NCBI RefSeq assembly: GCF_900188165.1
Contig: NZ_FZOS01000023.1
Span: forward strand, 1 to 57,082
Length of the DNA stretch: 57,082 nucleotides
Source: Edaphosphingomonas laterariae
Lineage (GTDB): Bacteria; Pseudomonadota; Alphaproteobacteria; Sphingomonadales; Sphingomonadaceae
Direction of reading: 5' to 3'
This document shows positions 32,538 to 40,528 of this stretch, piece by piece. The notes under the pieces were generated by a model that was given only the letters and a program-made list of their open reading frames with translations, ran no database searches and had not been told where the DNA came from. A program made the translations under genes and the position numbers. Within the stretch, counting starts at the first letter, position 1. The number at the start of each line of letters is the position of its first letter.

Positions 32538-33572
32538 TCAGTCCGCTGATGCTGCGCCGTAGATGTCCGCTGCCCATTGCTCGGTCCACAGGGCCGTCAT
32601 CTCGTCATGGTCGAGATCGCCGGTTTCGATGAGATCGCGTATCTCGCGGCGCGCCTGTGCGATCACCCGCTCCCAGGGGTCTGCCGGTTCGGGAGGTGGC
32701 GGCACCTCAGGTTGCACCGGCAACTGTCGCGAAGGCCGATCAAGGCGAGCATGCTGTCTGTGCAACCACTGCGTCATATGGTCCGCCACCAAGCGGTCGG
32801 TCTTGGCTTGACCACAACGTCGCGCGGCGATGCGCGCGCTGACCCCATAGGCCTGGCTGTCGATCGAGGCGATACGATGGGCGAAGGCGGTGAGATAGGG
32901 GATGGCGGCGCCCTTGACGCCGAAGAGATGCAGACGGGTCTGCCTTGGCAGCACCTGGTCGAGACGATCAACGACGGCGATCAGTCCATCCGCGCCATGG
33001 ACAGGGCGCCGGCACATGCTGCCGACACCGACAAGCCCGGCGCGCTCGATCATATGCGCGAGCGCCACTGCACAGCGTTCATAATCACCGGGATGACGTC
33101 CCTGAATGACCGGCATGAAGGTCGCATCGATCCCGGCATCTTCAGCGCGCAGCCGGCATTCGATGTTGGCCCGGATGGTACGGGACATGCGGTCGAGCAC
33201 CTCGTTGCGATCGCTGGCCACTTCCTGCTCGACGCAATAGTCGAGGCTTGCCCACCAGCGGAATGGATAGGCTGCGGCCAGGCCGACATAATCATCGACC
33301 GTCCAGGGATAGCGCCCATAGGTGACCATTGCGCTGAACCCCGCGCTGTCGAGGCTGAGGCTGCGAAGACCATGCGCATTCATGAGTGGCCGCGTCGTCC
33401 AGCCGGCCCATTCGCGCCAACCTCGCTTCGTCGACCAGCGCGACAGGGCATTGGCGGAAATCAGGACGGGCTGCTGAAGCTGTCGGGCGCGCCGCAGGAG
33501 CACCCCATCAGCAAGGTGCGGCAGTCCCACCATGACAGCGATCGAGCGTGACTTGACCGGATAATTGTTCAT
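32538..33572 (-). CDS. DpdA/TGT-like (7-deazaguanine transglycosylase-fold) protein
   Basis: The 344-residue protein shows the order of TIM-barrel motifs seen in tRNA-guanine transglycosylases: LSLDSAGF (Asp75, general-base position), MPVIQGR (Gln157), VGVGSM, LHLFGVKG (Gly218) and ASIDSQAYG (Asp238, nucleophile position). The Zn-binding CxC-x2-C-H cluster of tRNA enzymes is absent. This fits DpdA-type proteins, which insert 7-deazaguanines into DNA. No preQ0 synthesis genes or full dpd cluster are visible, so it is an orphan here. The second in-frame ATG was chosen; the first (33584) is also possible. Confidence 0.7.
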   Translation of the reverse strand: MNNYPVKSRSIAVMVGLPHLADGVLLRRARQLQQPVLISANALSRWSTKRGWREWAGWTTRPLMNAHGLRSLSLDSAGFSAMVTYGRYPWTVDDYVGLAAAYPFRWWASLDYCVEQEVASDRNEVLDRMSRTIRANIECRLRAEDAGIDATFMPVIQGRHPGDYERCAVALAHMIERAGLVGVGSMCRRPVHGADGLIAVVDRLDQVLPRQTRLHLFGVKGAAIPYLTAFAHRIASIDSQAYGVSARIAARRCGQAKTDRLVADHMTQWLHRQHARLDRPSRQLPVQPEVPPPPEPADPWERVIAQARREIRDLIETGDLDHDEMTALWTEQWAADIYGAASAD

Positions 33573-33580
33573 GTTATGTT
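33553..33580 (+). promoter_or_regulatory. Candidate promoter inside the start of the DpdA-like gene
   Basis: TTGACC (33553-33558) and TATGTT (33575-33580) are 16 bp apart and point at the rightward gene at 33601, whose Shine-Dalgarno (AAGGGAGA) follows at once. Only 28 bp separate the two divergent start codons, so this promoter overlaps the first codons of the DpdA-like gene. Confidence 0.4.
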
Positions 33581-33600
33581 CCATTCAAGGGAGATTTTTA

Positions 33601-34095
33601 ATGACCGAGCAGGCCGCCCGCTATTTTGAACCGTTCGATCTCGATGTGACGCTGCGCGATGCCGCGCTTGACGATCAAAACCGCCCCACCCGCCGCATGC
33701 TGGCCAATGCGGCGATCGGTATGCATGTCGAGGATGCCTATTATTCGGTGCGCGAACTGCGCGAGGCGATGTCCTGGGTCCATGAGGGTGAGACGGGCGG
33801 CAAGCGCAAGCTCGCGTCCATCCTGAGCAATCCGGCAGGCGACGATTTCCAGCGCTGCATCTATTTCTGCCTCGCTGGCCGCGGCATCGTCGAGATGCTC
33901 GACGATCTGATGTGGCTCGAAGAGCTGCTCGAAGCGCGCGGCCGCGTCGCGGGCAGCATCCACCGCCGGAAAATCAGGGCACGTCCGCTGGTCTCGCCTT
34001 ATGTAGCTGACGAACCGGATGGCCCTGTCGTCGCCTCAACCGAGAACTTCAGGCAAGGCCGTTCCTGGTGGGCCGATCCCGGCCTCACTGCCTGA
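33601..34095 (+). CDS. Hypothetical backbone protein of 164 residues
   Basis: A soluble, helix-rich protein starting MTEQAARYFEPFDLDVTLRD. It has a helical core (DAYYSVRELREAMSWVHEGE, then GIVEMLDDLMWLEELLEARG). AAGGGAGA gives a strong ribosome site. No family is recognised. It is the only rightward gene inside this leftward backbone group and is divergent from the DpdA-like gene, which suggests a linked regulatory or antagonistic role. Confidence 0.65.
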   Translation: MTEQAARYFEPFDLDVTLRDAALDDQNRPTRRMLANAAIGMHVEDAYYSVRELREAMSWVHEGETGGKRKLASILSNPAGDDFQRCIYFCLAGRGIVEMLDDLMWLEELLEARGRVAGSIHRRKIRARPLVSPYVADEPDGPVVASTENFRQGRSWWADPGLTA

Positions 34096-34130
34096 CGGGA
34101 CCGCGCGGTACGCCGCTCCAGCCTTGGAGA

Positions 34131-34637
34131 TCACCGCTCACACGCGAGGCGGTCGCCGCGCCGCCACCGAGCCGGCTCGATCCACTGGCCAGCGAACGCG
34201 CCAGCCTTGTTTCGCTGCGCGGCGGCAAAGGCTTCGGTATATTGCTTCGCACGCGCCGGATCGGTTTTCAGGAATTGGGGTTGGGGAATGGCGAGACCCG
34301 CGCGGATCAGCGTCTCTCCGAGATCGCGGCCTTTCACGGTCACAGTCGCCACCGGCCGACCATAGCTCGAGCGGTTGGTGAGCCGGATTTGGGCGTCGGC
34401 TTCGCCCAGAATCCGCGCGGCATGATCCTGAGCCGCCTTGCCACATTCCCAGCACGACCGCGCCCGTTCACAGAGCTGACGGCGCTCGAACGCATCGACA
34501 CCAAGGAGACGGAAATCGGCTGCAATCGTGTCGCCATCGAGCGCGCGAGCGGATGCGGTAAACCCCGGCTCATTGACGGGAGCACCCCGGACGTCGCATG
34601 CGGAGACAAGGAATAGGAAACACAGAAAACGATACAT
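34131..34637 (-). CDS. Exported thermonuclease (SNase-like)
   Basis: This 168-residue protein has a signal sequence with a lipobox-like LVSAC. It is followed by a staphylococcal-nuclease domain: DGDTI (Ca-binding strand), FRLLGVDAFE (the catalytic Arg and Glu pair) and SSYGRPVATV with the second catalytic Arg. The family hydrolyses DNA and RNA with Ca(II). Such small SNases are common on conjugative plasmids and probably act at the cell envelope. The ATG giving the signal peptide was chosen over one 16 codons upstream. Confidence 0.85.
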   Translation of the reverse strand: MYRFLCFLFLVSACDVRGAPVNEPGFTASARALDGDTIAADFRLLGVDAFERRQLCERARSCWECGKAAQDHAARILGEADAQIRLTNRSSYGRPVATVTVKGRDLGETLIRAGLAIPQPQFLKTDPARAKQYTEAFAAAQRNKAGAFAGQWIEPARWRRGDRLACER

Positions 34638-34690
34638 TCGATGTCTATGACAAAGGGCGCTGATCTTTTCCATTGCGTCGAACACGAAGT

Positions 34691-35137
34691 TCAGTCCCCA
34701 GGAAACCAGTCGAACGTCAAGGTGCGCGCGCCGGCCCGGCTTTCGAGTTCAAGGACGTCGGCAATGGTCCAGATCTTGCGGGATTCGCGCGCCAGGTCCG
34801 CGTAACCACCGTAGGTGCAGCCGCCATGCACGATGAACTGGGCGTGGATGTTCTGGGTCGCCGCTTCGGAGAGAAAGAAGCCCGCAACGCCCTTGATATA
34901 TTGTGGCGGGAGAACGCCCAGCATAGCGTCGTAGAAACGCTGCGTGATCCGGCTGAGAGGAAATGACGCCAATGTTTCGGCGCGCGTGCGTTCGAAATAG
35001 GCGTTGGTGGACTCGACAACAGCGTCGGGATGGCGATCGCGGTGACGCGCGAGCAGCGCGGCTGCGTCCTCCCTGCTGTGTGCGTAGTCGAGGGGGAATT
35101 TCGAAGACCGCGCGGTAATGTAAAAGTTAGTGTCCAT
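34691..35137 (-). CDS. Hypothetical backbone protein of 148 residues
   Basis: The protein starts MDTNFYITARSSKFPLDYAH and has FYDAMLGVLPPQYIKGVAGF and HAQFIVHGGCTYGGYADL. It may be distantly like DUF1419, but I am not sure. The chosen ATG has AAGGA at 8 nt. An in-frame ATG at 35170 directly after the purine tract would add MTVFSKLEGSA. It stands behind one of the three best copies of the shared leader. Confidence 0.6.
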   Translation of the reverse strand: MDTNFYITARSSKFPLDYAHSREDAAALLARHRDRHPDAVVESTNAYFERTRAETLASFPLSRITQRFYDAMLGVLPPQYIKGVAGFFLSEAATQNIHAQFIVHGGCTYGGYADLARESRKIWTIADVLELESRAGARTLTFDWFPGD

Positions 35138-35147
35138 GGCGGATCCT

Positions 35148-35188
35148 TCCAGCTTGGAGAACACCGTCATTCATCCCCCTTCCCTCTT
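35148..35188 (-). promoter_or_regulatory. Leader element copy d: AGGGAAGGGGG tract plus short hairpin
   Basis: The exact 11-mer AGGGAAGGGGG (35175-35185 on the minus strand) is followed by ATGA and a 4-bp hairpin (TCCA/TGGA, 35148-35158) before the Shine-Dalgarno. The same 11-mer occurs upstream of the ParB-like and helicase genes. In this copy and the ParB copy the tract could alternatively serve as ribosome site for an upstream in-frame start. Confidence 0.5.
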
Positions 35189-35288
35189 GCCATGGGTCGC
35201 GAGCGGCGGGATCATGGGCCTGGCTGCGTTGCAGCGGCGGTCAGCATGCGGATGGGCTTTGCTCCGGAAGACATGAATGGAGAGGGCT

Positions 35289-35495
35289 TCAGGCGACCAT
35301 CTCGAGGACGATCAGGCCCGACGACGCAGGGTCGGTAGAGATGCGGAAAGGCTGCAGCGGATCGGTAGTGCGCAGGATGCTTACCTTACCCTGCGAATGA
35401 TCGAAAATCCGGCTGGCGACGCGCAGGGCATTCTCGCGGCTGCAGAGCAACTGGCGTTTGGGAGACAGACAACGCCTGTCGATGGCCGTCGTCAT
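35289..35495 (-). CDS. Small hypothetical protein
   Basis: A 68-residue protein, MTTAIDRRCLSPKRQLLCSR at its start, ending SSGLIVLEMVA. AAAGGGAT lies upstream. The C-terminal half looks like a small beta-sheet (GKVSILRTTDPLQPFRIST). No family is recognised. It follows DUF6927 by 32 bp in the leftward group. Confidence 0.55.
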   Translation of the reverse strand: MTTAIDRRCLSPKRQLLCSRENALRVASRIFDHSQGKVSILRTTDPLQPFRISTDPASSGLIVLEMVA

Positions 35496-35527
35496 GACCT
35501 GATCCCTTTCTCCTCGAGGATTGACGC

Positions 35528-36139
35528 TCATGCAAACAGCGTCTTGTGGATCTTGGTGACCGGTACGACCACCCAGGCGCGCGTCATGAGGCGACTGATC
35601 CGGTAGAAGCAGCCATTCTGCGGATCGCGAAGCACGAGCCTCCGGCCGCGCTTGCAGACGACGAACTCCTGCGCGACATTACCGTCGGTGAAGGTCACCG
35701 GCTCGGGAAGCCGGATGCGATCCCCGTCCGCGAGTTTGCGCGCGCGGTGCGCAAGGTTCGCCCGGCAACGTGCGCGCCAATCGAGCGCATATTCATGCTC
35801 GGTCGGGCTCAGCAGATCGAGGATCGCCGCGGGGCAGTCGGCCTCGCATGGCCCCATATTTTCGGTCATATCCTTGTACCCGAACTGGTGGCCATCGCGC
35901 GAGCGTGGATTCCAGCGCACCAGGCACACTACCGCGAAAACGTTGCCGGCAATGCCGTCCACGATTTCCTGGGCTGCGGCGTAATAGGTCCGATTTCCCG
36001 GACAGGAGGACGCGAGCACCCTGAGGCCGCGTTTCGTGCCGTCCTCGAGCGTGTTTTCGTAGGTAAGCTGCGCGTCGAGATAGGATTTGGCGGTCTTGTG
36101 GCCGCCCATCGACGTAAAGGGCATGAAGAGCCATCCCAT
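35528..36139 (-). CDS. DUF6927 family protein
   Basis: This 203-residue protein starts MGWLFMPFTSMGGHKTAKSY, the N terminus I associate with DUF6927, a family of unknown function on alphaproteobacterial plasmids. It is soluble, with GFRYK-like basic segments, a CEADC pair and a C-terminal RDPQNGCFYRISRL. AAAGGA precedes the ATG. It is separated from ardC by the cysteine-synthase-like insertion; the two are probably adjacent in the uninterrupted backbone. Confidence 0.65.
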   Translation of the reverse strand: MGWLFMPFTSMGGHKTAKSYLDAQLTYENTLEDGTKRGLRVLASSCPGNRTYYAAAQEIVDGIAGNVFAVVCLVRWNPRSRDGHQFGYKDMTENMGPCEADCPAAILDLLSPTEHEYALDWRARCRANLAHRARKLADGDRIRLPEPVTFTDGNVAQEFVVCKRGRRLVLRDPQNGCFYRISRLMTRAWVVVPVTKIHKTLFA

Positions 36140-36160
36140 GATGAGTCCTTTCTTGAGGAA

Positions 36161-36184
36161 GGAAACCGGCCGCTGGCCGTTTCC
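36161..36184. promoter_or_regulatory. Strong inverted repeat upstream of DUF6927
   Basis: GGAAAC-C-GGCC-GCT-GGCC-GTTTCC forms a 10-bp stem with a single bulge. It lies 22 bp before the DUF6927 start, between that gene and the divergent cysteine-synthase-like gene. It could act as an operator or a leader hairpin; there is no T-run, so a terminator is unlikely. Confidence 0.4.
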
Positions 36185-36303
36185 GGTTTGAGGATCGTCG
36201 GGCCGCGAGCGCTGGTCAGCAGGCGAACGCCCGCGTATCAAAGTCGCAGTATTTTCATGTCGTGCGGATGTGACCTTCCGCACCCGTCATTGTCGGAGAA
36301 GTC

Positions 36304-37230
36304 ATGCTCGCCGCGTCGGCCATTGAGATAATCGGCGGCACGCCTTTGATCGCACTGGATCGCATCTACACGGGTCCTGGTCGCATCATCGCCAAGGCCG
36401 AGTTCCTGCTGCCCGGGGGAAGTGTGAAGGACCGTGCCGCCAAGGCGATCCTGCTTGCCGCAAGAGAGGATGGCCGGCTGAAGCCGGGAATGCCGGTCGT
36501 GGAAATGACGAGCGGAAACATGGGCGCCGGACTGGCGGTGGCATGCGCCGCGCTCGGCCATCCCCTCGTCGTCACGATGTCGGCAGGCAACAGTCCGGCG
36601 CGAGCGAAGATGCTCGAAGGACTCGGCGCCGAAGTGGTGCTCATCGCCCAGGTGGATGGAAGCCCGGGCCAGGTGACGGGTTCCGATGTCAATGCTGCCG
36701 CACAGGCGGCTTGCGCGATCGCCCGGGCGCGTGACGGTTTCTACGTCGATCAGTTCAACGCTGCAGAGGGGATCGCAGCGCACGAGACCACGACAGGCCC
36801 GGAGATCCTGGCGCAGTTCGGTGGCCCGGTCGACGGATGGGTTGCAGCGGTCGGCACGGGCTGCACCTTCGTGGGCGTTGCAAAGGCGTTGAAGCGCGCC
36901 AATCCCGGTACGGTCTGCGCCGCTGTCGAACCGCTGAACGCGCGGCCGCTGGCCGGAGAACCGGTGCTCGACGCCCGGCATAAACTCCAGGGCATCGGTT
37001 ATGGCACGGTTCCGCCGCACTGGGATCCGTCGCTGATGGATATGAGTGTCGGCATCAGCGATGATGAAGCTGAAGAGTGGCGGCGTACTCTGGCCCATCG
37101 CGAGGGCCTGTACGTCGGCTATTCTGCCGCTGCGAACGTCTGCGCCGCGGCAAAGCTGCTGGCATCGGGGCGGTTGACGGCTGATGCCGTCGTGGCAACG
37201 GTGCTTTGTGATACCGGCCTGAAATACTGA
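36304..37230 (+). CDS. Cysteine synthase-family PLP-dependent enzyme
   Basis: This 308-residue fold-type II PLP enzyme has Schiff-base Lys42 in GGSVKDRAA, phosphate-binding TSGNMG (69-74) and GTGCTFVGVAKAL. The family makes cysteine from O-acetylserine or cleaves related amino acids. The TSGNMG (instead of TSGNTG) and the lack of the CysK C-terminal regulatory features leave the exact substrate open. CGGAGAAG precedes the ATG. The gene runs against ardC and overlaps it by 112 bp, so it looks like a later insertion into the backbone. Confidence 0.85.
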   Translation: MLAASAIEIIGGTPLIALDRIYTGPGRIIAKAEFLLPGGSVKDRAAKAILLAAREDGRLKPGMPVVEMTSGNMGAGLAVACAALGHPLVVTMSAGNSPARAKMLEGLGAEVVLIAQVDGSPGQVTGSDVNAAAQAACAIARARDGFYVDQFNAAEGIAAHETTTGPEILAQFGGPVDGWVAAVGTGCTFVGVAKALKRANPGTVCAAVEPLNARPLAGEPVLDARHKLQGIGYGTVPPHWDPSLMDMSVGISDDEAEEWRRTLAHREGLYVGYSAAANVCAAAKLLASGRLTADAVVATVLCDTGLKY

Positions 37231-38180
37231 ACCTCGGCGTGGGGGTGGCCCCGATGGACGTGCATCCGGTCGGCTGCCGGCTGCGCCTTGCTCGCCGCGC
37301 CGAAGCTTTTGAGATACGCGAAAGCCTGTTCAGCCTTGGCGGCAGCGTGGATGATCGCGGTCTTGTCGCCGCGGAGGATACCGAGCCAATGCGCCACATA
37401 GCTCGCATGACTGTCATGGAGGACGTTGGGCAGACCAAGGTCAGCACAGCAGAGCCCCGCCCCGATCTCCGCGACCAGTTCTTCGAACGCATAGGCCTTG
37501 TCGCCGAAGCGCTTGCCGAAGGTCCGTGCGAGTCGGCTGGAATGGCCCGACCAGTGAACCGTCTCGTGGCAACGCGTGGACGCATAGTGATCCATGCTGC
37601 GGAAGGCCGTTCGGTTCGGCAGCTGGATATGATCGAAGGTCGGTGTGAAGTAGGCTTGGTTTCCGCCATGGCGAACGTCGGCAGGGATTCCCGTGAAGAA
37701 GGCGTCGATCGCCGCCTGCCGCTCGGACGGGATCAGAGGCTGCTCCGGTTCGTCAGAGGGGTAGAAATAGGCTGGAAGACCGTCGATCTGATCGGCGTTG
37801 AACACGATGTAATGGCGCAGGAACCGGATGCTCCGCTCCACTTGCTTGCCGGTTTCGGGGTGCTCCTCACGCTTCTTGAACGAGGAATAATAAACCGAAA
37901 GCGCGCCGGTTTGACCCTTGCGGACGTGCCCGCCTAGCGTTTCCGCCTGGCGCCAGGTCATCCAGTAACGCGAACGATAACCCTGGGCATCGCCGAGCGC
38001 CCAGAGATAAAGCGTATTGATGCCCTGATACGGCGTGCCGCAATGACGCAGCGGGCGTCCGCCCGCCCCGTTCAGCCGCCAGGGCCTCGACCAGGGCGGA
38101 ACACCCTCCTCGAGCTTGCGGATGATGAGGTCGGTGATTTCGGCGGCGACATCGCGGCTCGTGCGTTTCGCAAGGGACAT
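37119..38180 (-). CDS. ardC: ArdC-family antirestriction protein, C terminus altered
   Basis: The 353-residue protein has an N-terminal ssDNA-binding ArdC domain (about 8-130, with WSRPWRLNGAGGRPLR). A zincin-like domain follows with HETVH (205-209), then AFEELVAEIGA. ArdC protects incoming DNA against restriction during conjugation. The last 37 codons or so are antisense to the end of the cysteine-synthase-like gene and read as low-complexity (STVATTASAVNRPDASSFAA). The original C terminus was therefore probably replaced by insertion. The core domains appear intact. GGAG precedes the ATG. Confidence 0.85.
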   Translation of the reverse strand: MSLAKRTSRDVAAEITDLIIRKLEEGVPPWSRPWRLNGAGGRPLRHCGTPYQGINTLYLWALGDAQGYRSRYWMTWRQAETLGGHVRKGQTGALSVYYSSFKKREEHPETGKQVERSIRFLRHYIVFNADQIDGLPAYFYPSDEPEQPLIPSERQAAIDAFFTGIPADVRHGGNQAYFTPTFDHIQLPNRTAFRSMDHYASTRCHETVHWSGHSSRLARTFGKRFGDKAYAFEELVAEIGAGLCCADLGLPNVLHDSHASYVAHWLGILRGDKTAIIHAAAKAEQAFAYLKSFGAASKAQPAADRMHVHRGHPHAEVQYFRPVSQSTVATTASAVNRPDASSFAAAQTFAAAE

Positions 38181-38261
38181 GGCGCTTCTCCGTGCGGAAG
38201 GGGAAAAGGCCGCCGGCACGGGACCACGCGCCGGCGGCAAGGCATCCAGGAGAAAGCGGCG

Positions 38262-40376
38262 TCAGGCCGCGAGAGCGTCCTGATCGGGCGATTCCGCTTC
38301 GATTTCGCAGGCACCGGACACTGTCTCGTCGACGCCAGCCACGCCAACCTCTTCGGCATCCTCGGGCTCGACGATCGCCTGCTCTTCAGGATCGCCTTCG
38401 GCGGGTTCGAGATCGTCCGCCTCGGTCTTGTCGAGGAAGCGCATGGCGTCGGGCACCCAGGCAAGCGCCGCGTCCCGGACCTCGGGCTCGACGATCGCTT
38501 CGCCCGCGAAGAGCTTCGCGCACGATTCCGAGATCTCCGACTTCTTCATCGTCGCGTGGCGCGCGGTCAGCGCCGCGCCGCCGACATCGGCGAGCAGCGT
38601 CAGGATCGAGCCCTTGCTGATGCGGTCGAAGAAGTTCTCGGATGTCGGCCGCCACCAGCTTGCGACATCGACATCCATGATCGTCGCCAACCGGTTGTGG
38701 AGCGGACACTGCTCGGCGCGGTAGCTCGCCTTCGCTTCGAGCGACATCGCCACGATGTAGGCGAGCCAGGCCGCCTTGCTGTCGTCGTCGAGCGCCCGGA
38801 ACGCCTCGAACCGGTCGACCTCGGACTTGTGCTCCAGCCAACTCGCATCGAGCCCGTCATGGGCTTCGGCGAGATAGCCCCGCGCGCGGGTCGTCGGCTG
38901 GTCGCCACTCACCGGATCCTGCGGCGAGCGAGCGCGAATGGTCGAGCCATAGGCGCTGAACGTGCTGGCGCGATCGTCAATCATGACGAAGAGCGCATAG
39001 TCGAGCGCCAGGGCCGGATGGCTGAGCAGGGTCGCTGCGAGCACGTCGCGCCGCTGCATCGCCAGCTCATCGTAGAGCCGGGCGCTGAGCGGCTTGCCGC
39101 CCGGGGCGATCGCTTCGGGCGGCGGAGCAGGCGGCGTGTAGCTGCCGCCCGGGCCGGTCGAACCGCCACCGCCGGCACCATCGCCGTGGTCGTCCTCGCC
39201 GTTTTCATCAGCGCCGCCGATGCTGACCGGTTCCTCGCTATAATATTCGGTGTCGAGGACCATCTCGCCTCTGGGCGTCAGCTTGAGAAACGCGCCGACG
39301 AGCGGCTTGATCTCGTCAGGCAGCACCGGCGGGATGTTGTGGAGCGCGTGTTCTTCCTCGGACAGGGCATCATATTCCTGGTCGAGCGCCTTGTAGGCAT
39401 CCTCATCGATGGTCTCGTCATCCATCTCCTCGGCGATGGCTTCCTGCCGCTGTGCAATCGCATCGAGGCGGGCCAGCTGCGCCTCGGTGAAATCAGGCTG
39501 CGGCAGGATCACCCGGTAGAGGCCGGTCGCCGCGCTATGCGTGTAGTTCGACGCAATCGGCCGGATCCAGGCGAGACCGAGTTCCTCGCCGATCCGCTTG
39601 GCTTCCGCTTCCATGATGTCCGCGGCGAGCCGCTGCGCGATCTCGGGGTTCACCCACTTGTCGCCGCTGTCGCTGAAAAGGTCGCGGTCGATCTTGCCGC
39701 CAGCCTCGGCATAGCGGTCCTCGCCGACCAGGATCGCGACCGGATCGGTCGACTTCATCGTTTCGTTGGCGATGACGCGGCGGATAGTGTCGGCATTGGC
39801 ATAGCTGGTGCCGTAGCTGTTCCAGACGAGAAGCTGCTTCTCCTGGTTTTCGGTCGAGGCATAGGCCTTGGCGACGTCCAGCGTGATGGTGCCTTCGCTC
39901 AGCGCCTCGAAGATGGGCTCGGCCAGGGTCGCGAGCCGCAGGCGGCCCTCGACGAACCGACGGGTGAGGCCGAAGCGCTTGGCGACACCGTCGATATCAT
40001 TATTGAGACCGATGAAATACTGGAACGCGCGGCATTCCTCGGCAGGCGTCATCTTGAGCTGATGGAAGTTGGCCGCGGTCGAGGTCTCGGACAGGGTCGC
40101 CTCGTCGCCGACGAGAACCTTGACGGGAACATCGTAGGTTTCAGGGTCGATGGTGCCGCGCTCGGCGAGCATGAGCAGACCGCGCAGGCGGCGACCGCCA
40201 TCGAAGACCTCGAAAGTGCCGCGCGGCTTTTTCACAGGCGTGACGAGCAGGTTCTGGAGTACGCCGCGAGCTTCGAGATCGGCGGCCATCTGCGGTATTT
40301 CCAGCAGGTCGTCGGGCCGCCTGCGGACATTGATGGGAGAAAGCGTAAGCTTCGAGAGCTTAACGGTCGTGGTCAT
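38262..40376 (-). CDS. Large ParB-like nuclease/partition-domain protein
   Basis: A 704-residue protein with an N-terminal ParB domain (LTLSPINVRRRPDDLLEIPQ, then FEVFDGGRRLRGLLML). A KorB-type helix-turn-helix follows (VAKRFGLTRRFVEGRLRLAT). The long C-terminal region has a Gly/Pro linker around residues 420-440 and a highly acidic tail. It is far longer than partition ParB (about 300 residues), and no parA lies nearby. A role in plasmid gene control or DNA processing is as likely as partition. AAGGAG lies 9 nt before the ATG; the frame is open to an upstream ATG just behind the leader tract. Confidence 0.82.
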   Translation of the reverse strand: MTTTVKLSKLTLSPINVRRRPDDLLEIPQMAADLEARGVLQNLLVTPVKKPRGTFEVFDGGRRLRGLLMLAERGTIDPETYDVPVKVLVGDEATLSETSTAANFHQLKMTPAEECRAFQYFIGLNNDIDGVAKRFGLTRRFVEGRLRLATLAEPIFEALSEGTITLDVAKAYASTENQEKQLLVWNSYGTSYANADTIRRVIANETMKSTDPVAILVGEDRYAEAGGKIDRDLFSDSGDKWVNPEIAQRLAADIMEAEAKRIGEELGLAWIRPIASNYTHSAATGLYRVILPQPDFTEAQLARLDAIAQRQEAIAEEMDDETIDEDAYKALDQEYDALSEEEHALHNIPPVLPDEIKPLVGAFLKLTPRGEMVLDTEYYSEEPVSIGGADENGEDDHGDGAGGGGSTGPGGSYTPPAPPPEAIAPGGKPLSARLYDELAMQRRDVLAATLLSHPALALDYALFVMIDDRASTFSAYGSTIRARSPQDPVSGDQPTTRARGYLAEAHDGLDASWLEHKSEVDRFEAFRALDDDSKAAWLAYIVAMSLEAKASYRAEQCPLHNRLATIMDVDVASWWRPTSENFFDRISKGSILTLLADVGGAALTARHATMKKSEISESCAKLFAGEAIVEPEVRDAALAWVPDAMRFLDKTEADDLEPAEGDPEEQAIVEPEDAEEVGVAGVDETVSGACEIEAESPDQDALAA

Positions 40377-40390
40377 CGGAGGAACTCCTT

Positions 40391-40438
40391 CTGGCATCCG
40401 GATCAGCCCGGACACCAGCATCACTCCCCCTTCCCTCT
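40391..40438 (-). promoter_or_regulatory. Leader element copy e: AGGGAAGGGGG tract plus hairpin before the ParB-like gene
   Basis: The 11-mer is at 40426-40436 (minus). It is followed by a two-part hairpin: TCCGG/CCGGA (40397-40401 with 40408-40412) extended by CTGG/CCAG (40391-40394 with 40415-40418) across a 2x2 internal loop. Further upstream lies an inverted repeat GACAA-N6-TTGTC (40482-40497), possibly an operator shared with the divergent arginase-family gene. Confidence 0.5.
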
Positions 40439-40528
40439 CGAACCCCGGGGCGCCCCGTGGGCGTGGCTTTTTTCCGCCGGACAACCTACATTGTCTTCTC
40501 TTCCGGCCTCGAAAGAATATGATCTGCG

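Noticed and set aside
38262-40376. ParB-like gene as proof of a plasmid partition locus
   Set aside because: No parA, no parS-like repeats and no replication gene are visible, and the protein is over twice the usual length.
40451-40473. GC-rich stem (CGCCC/GGGCG) followed by TTTTTT on the plus strand
   Set aside because: It looks like an intrinsic terminator, but no plus-strand gene lies upstream of it; it sits in the divergent region before the ParB-like and arginase-family genes. It may be chance.
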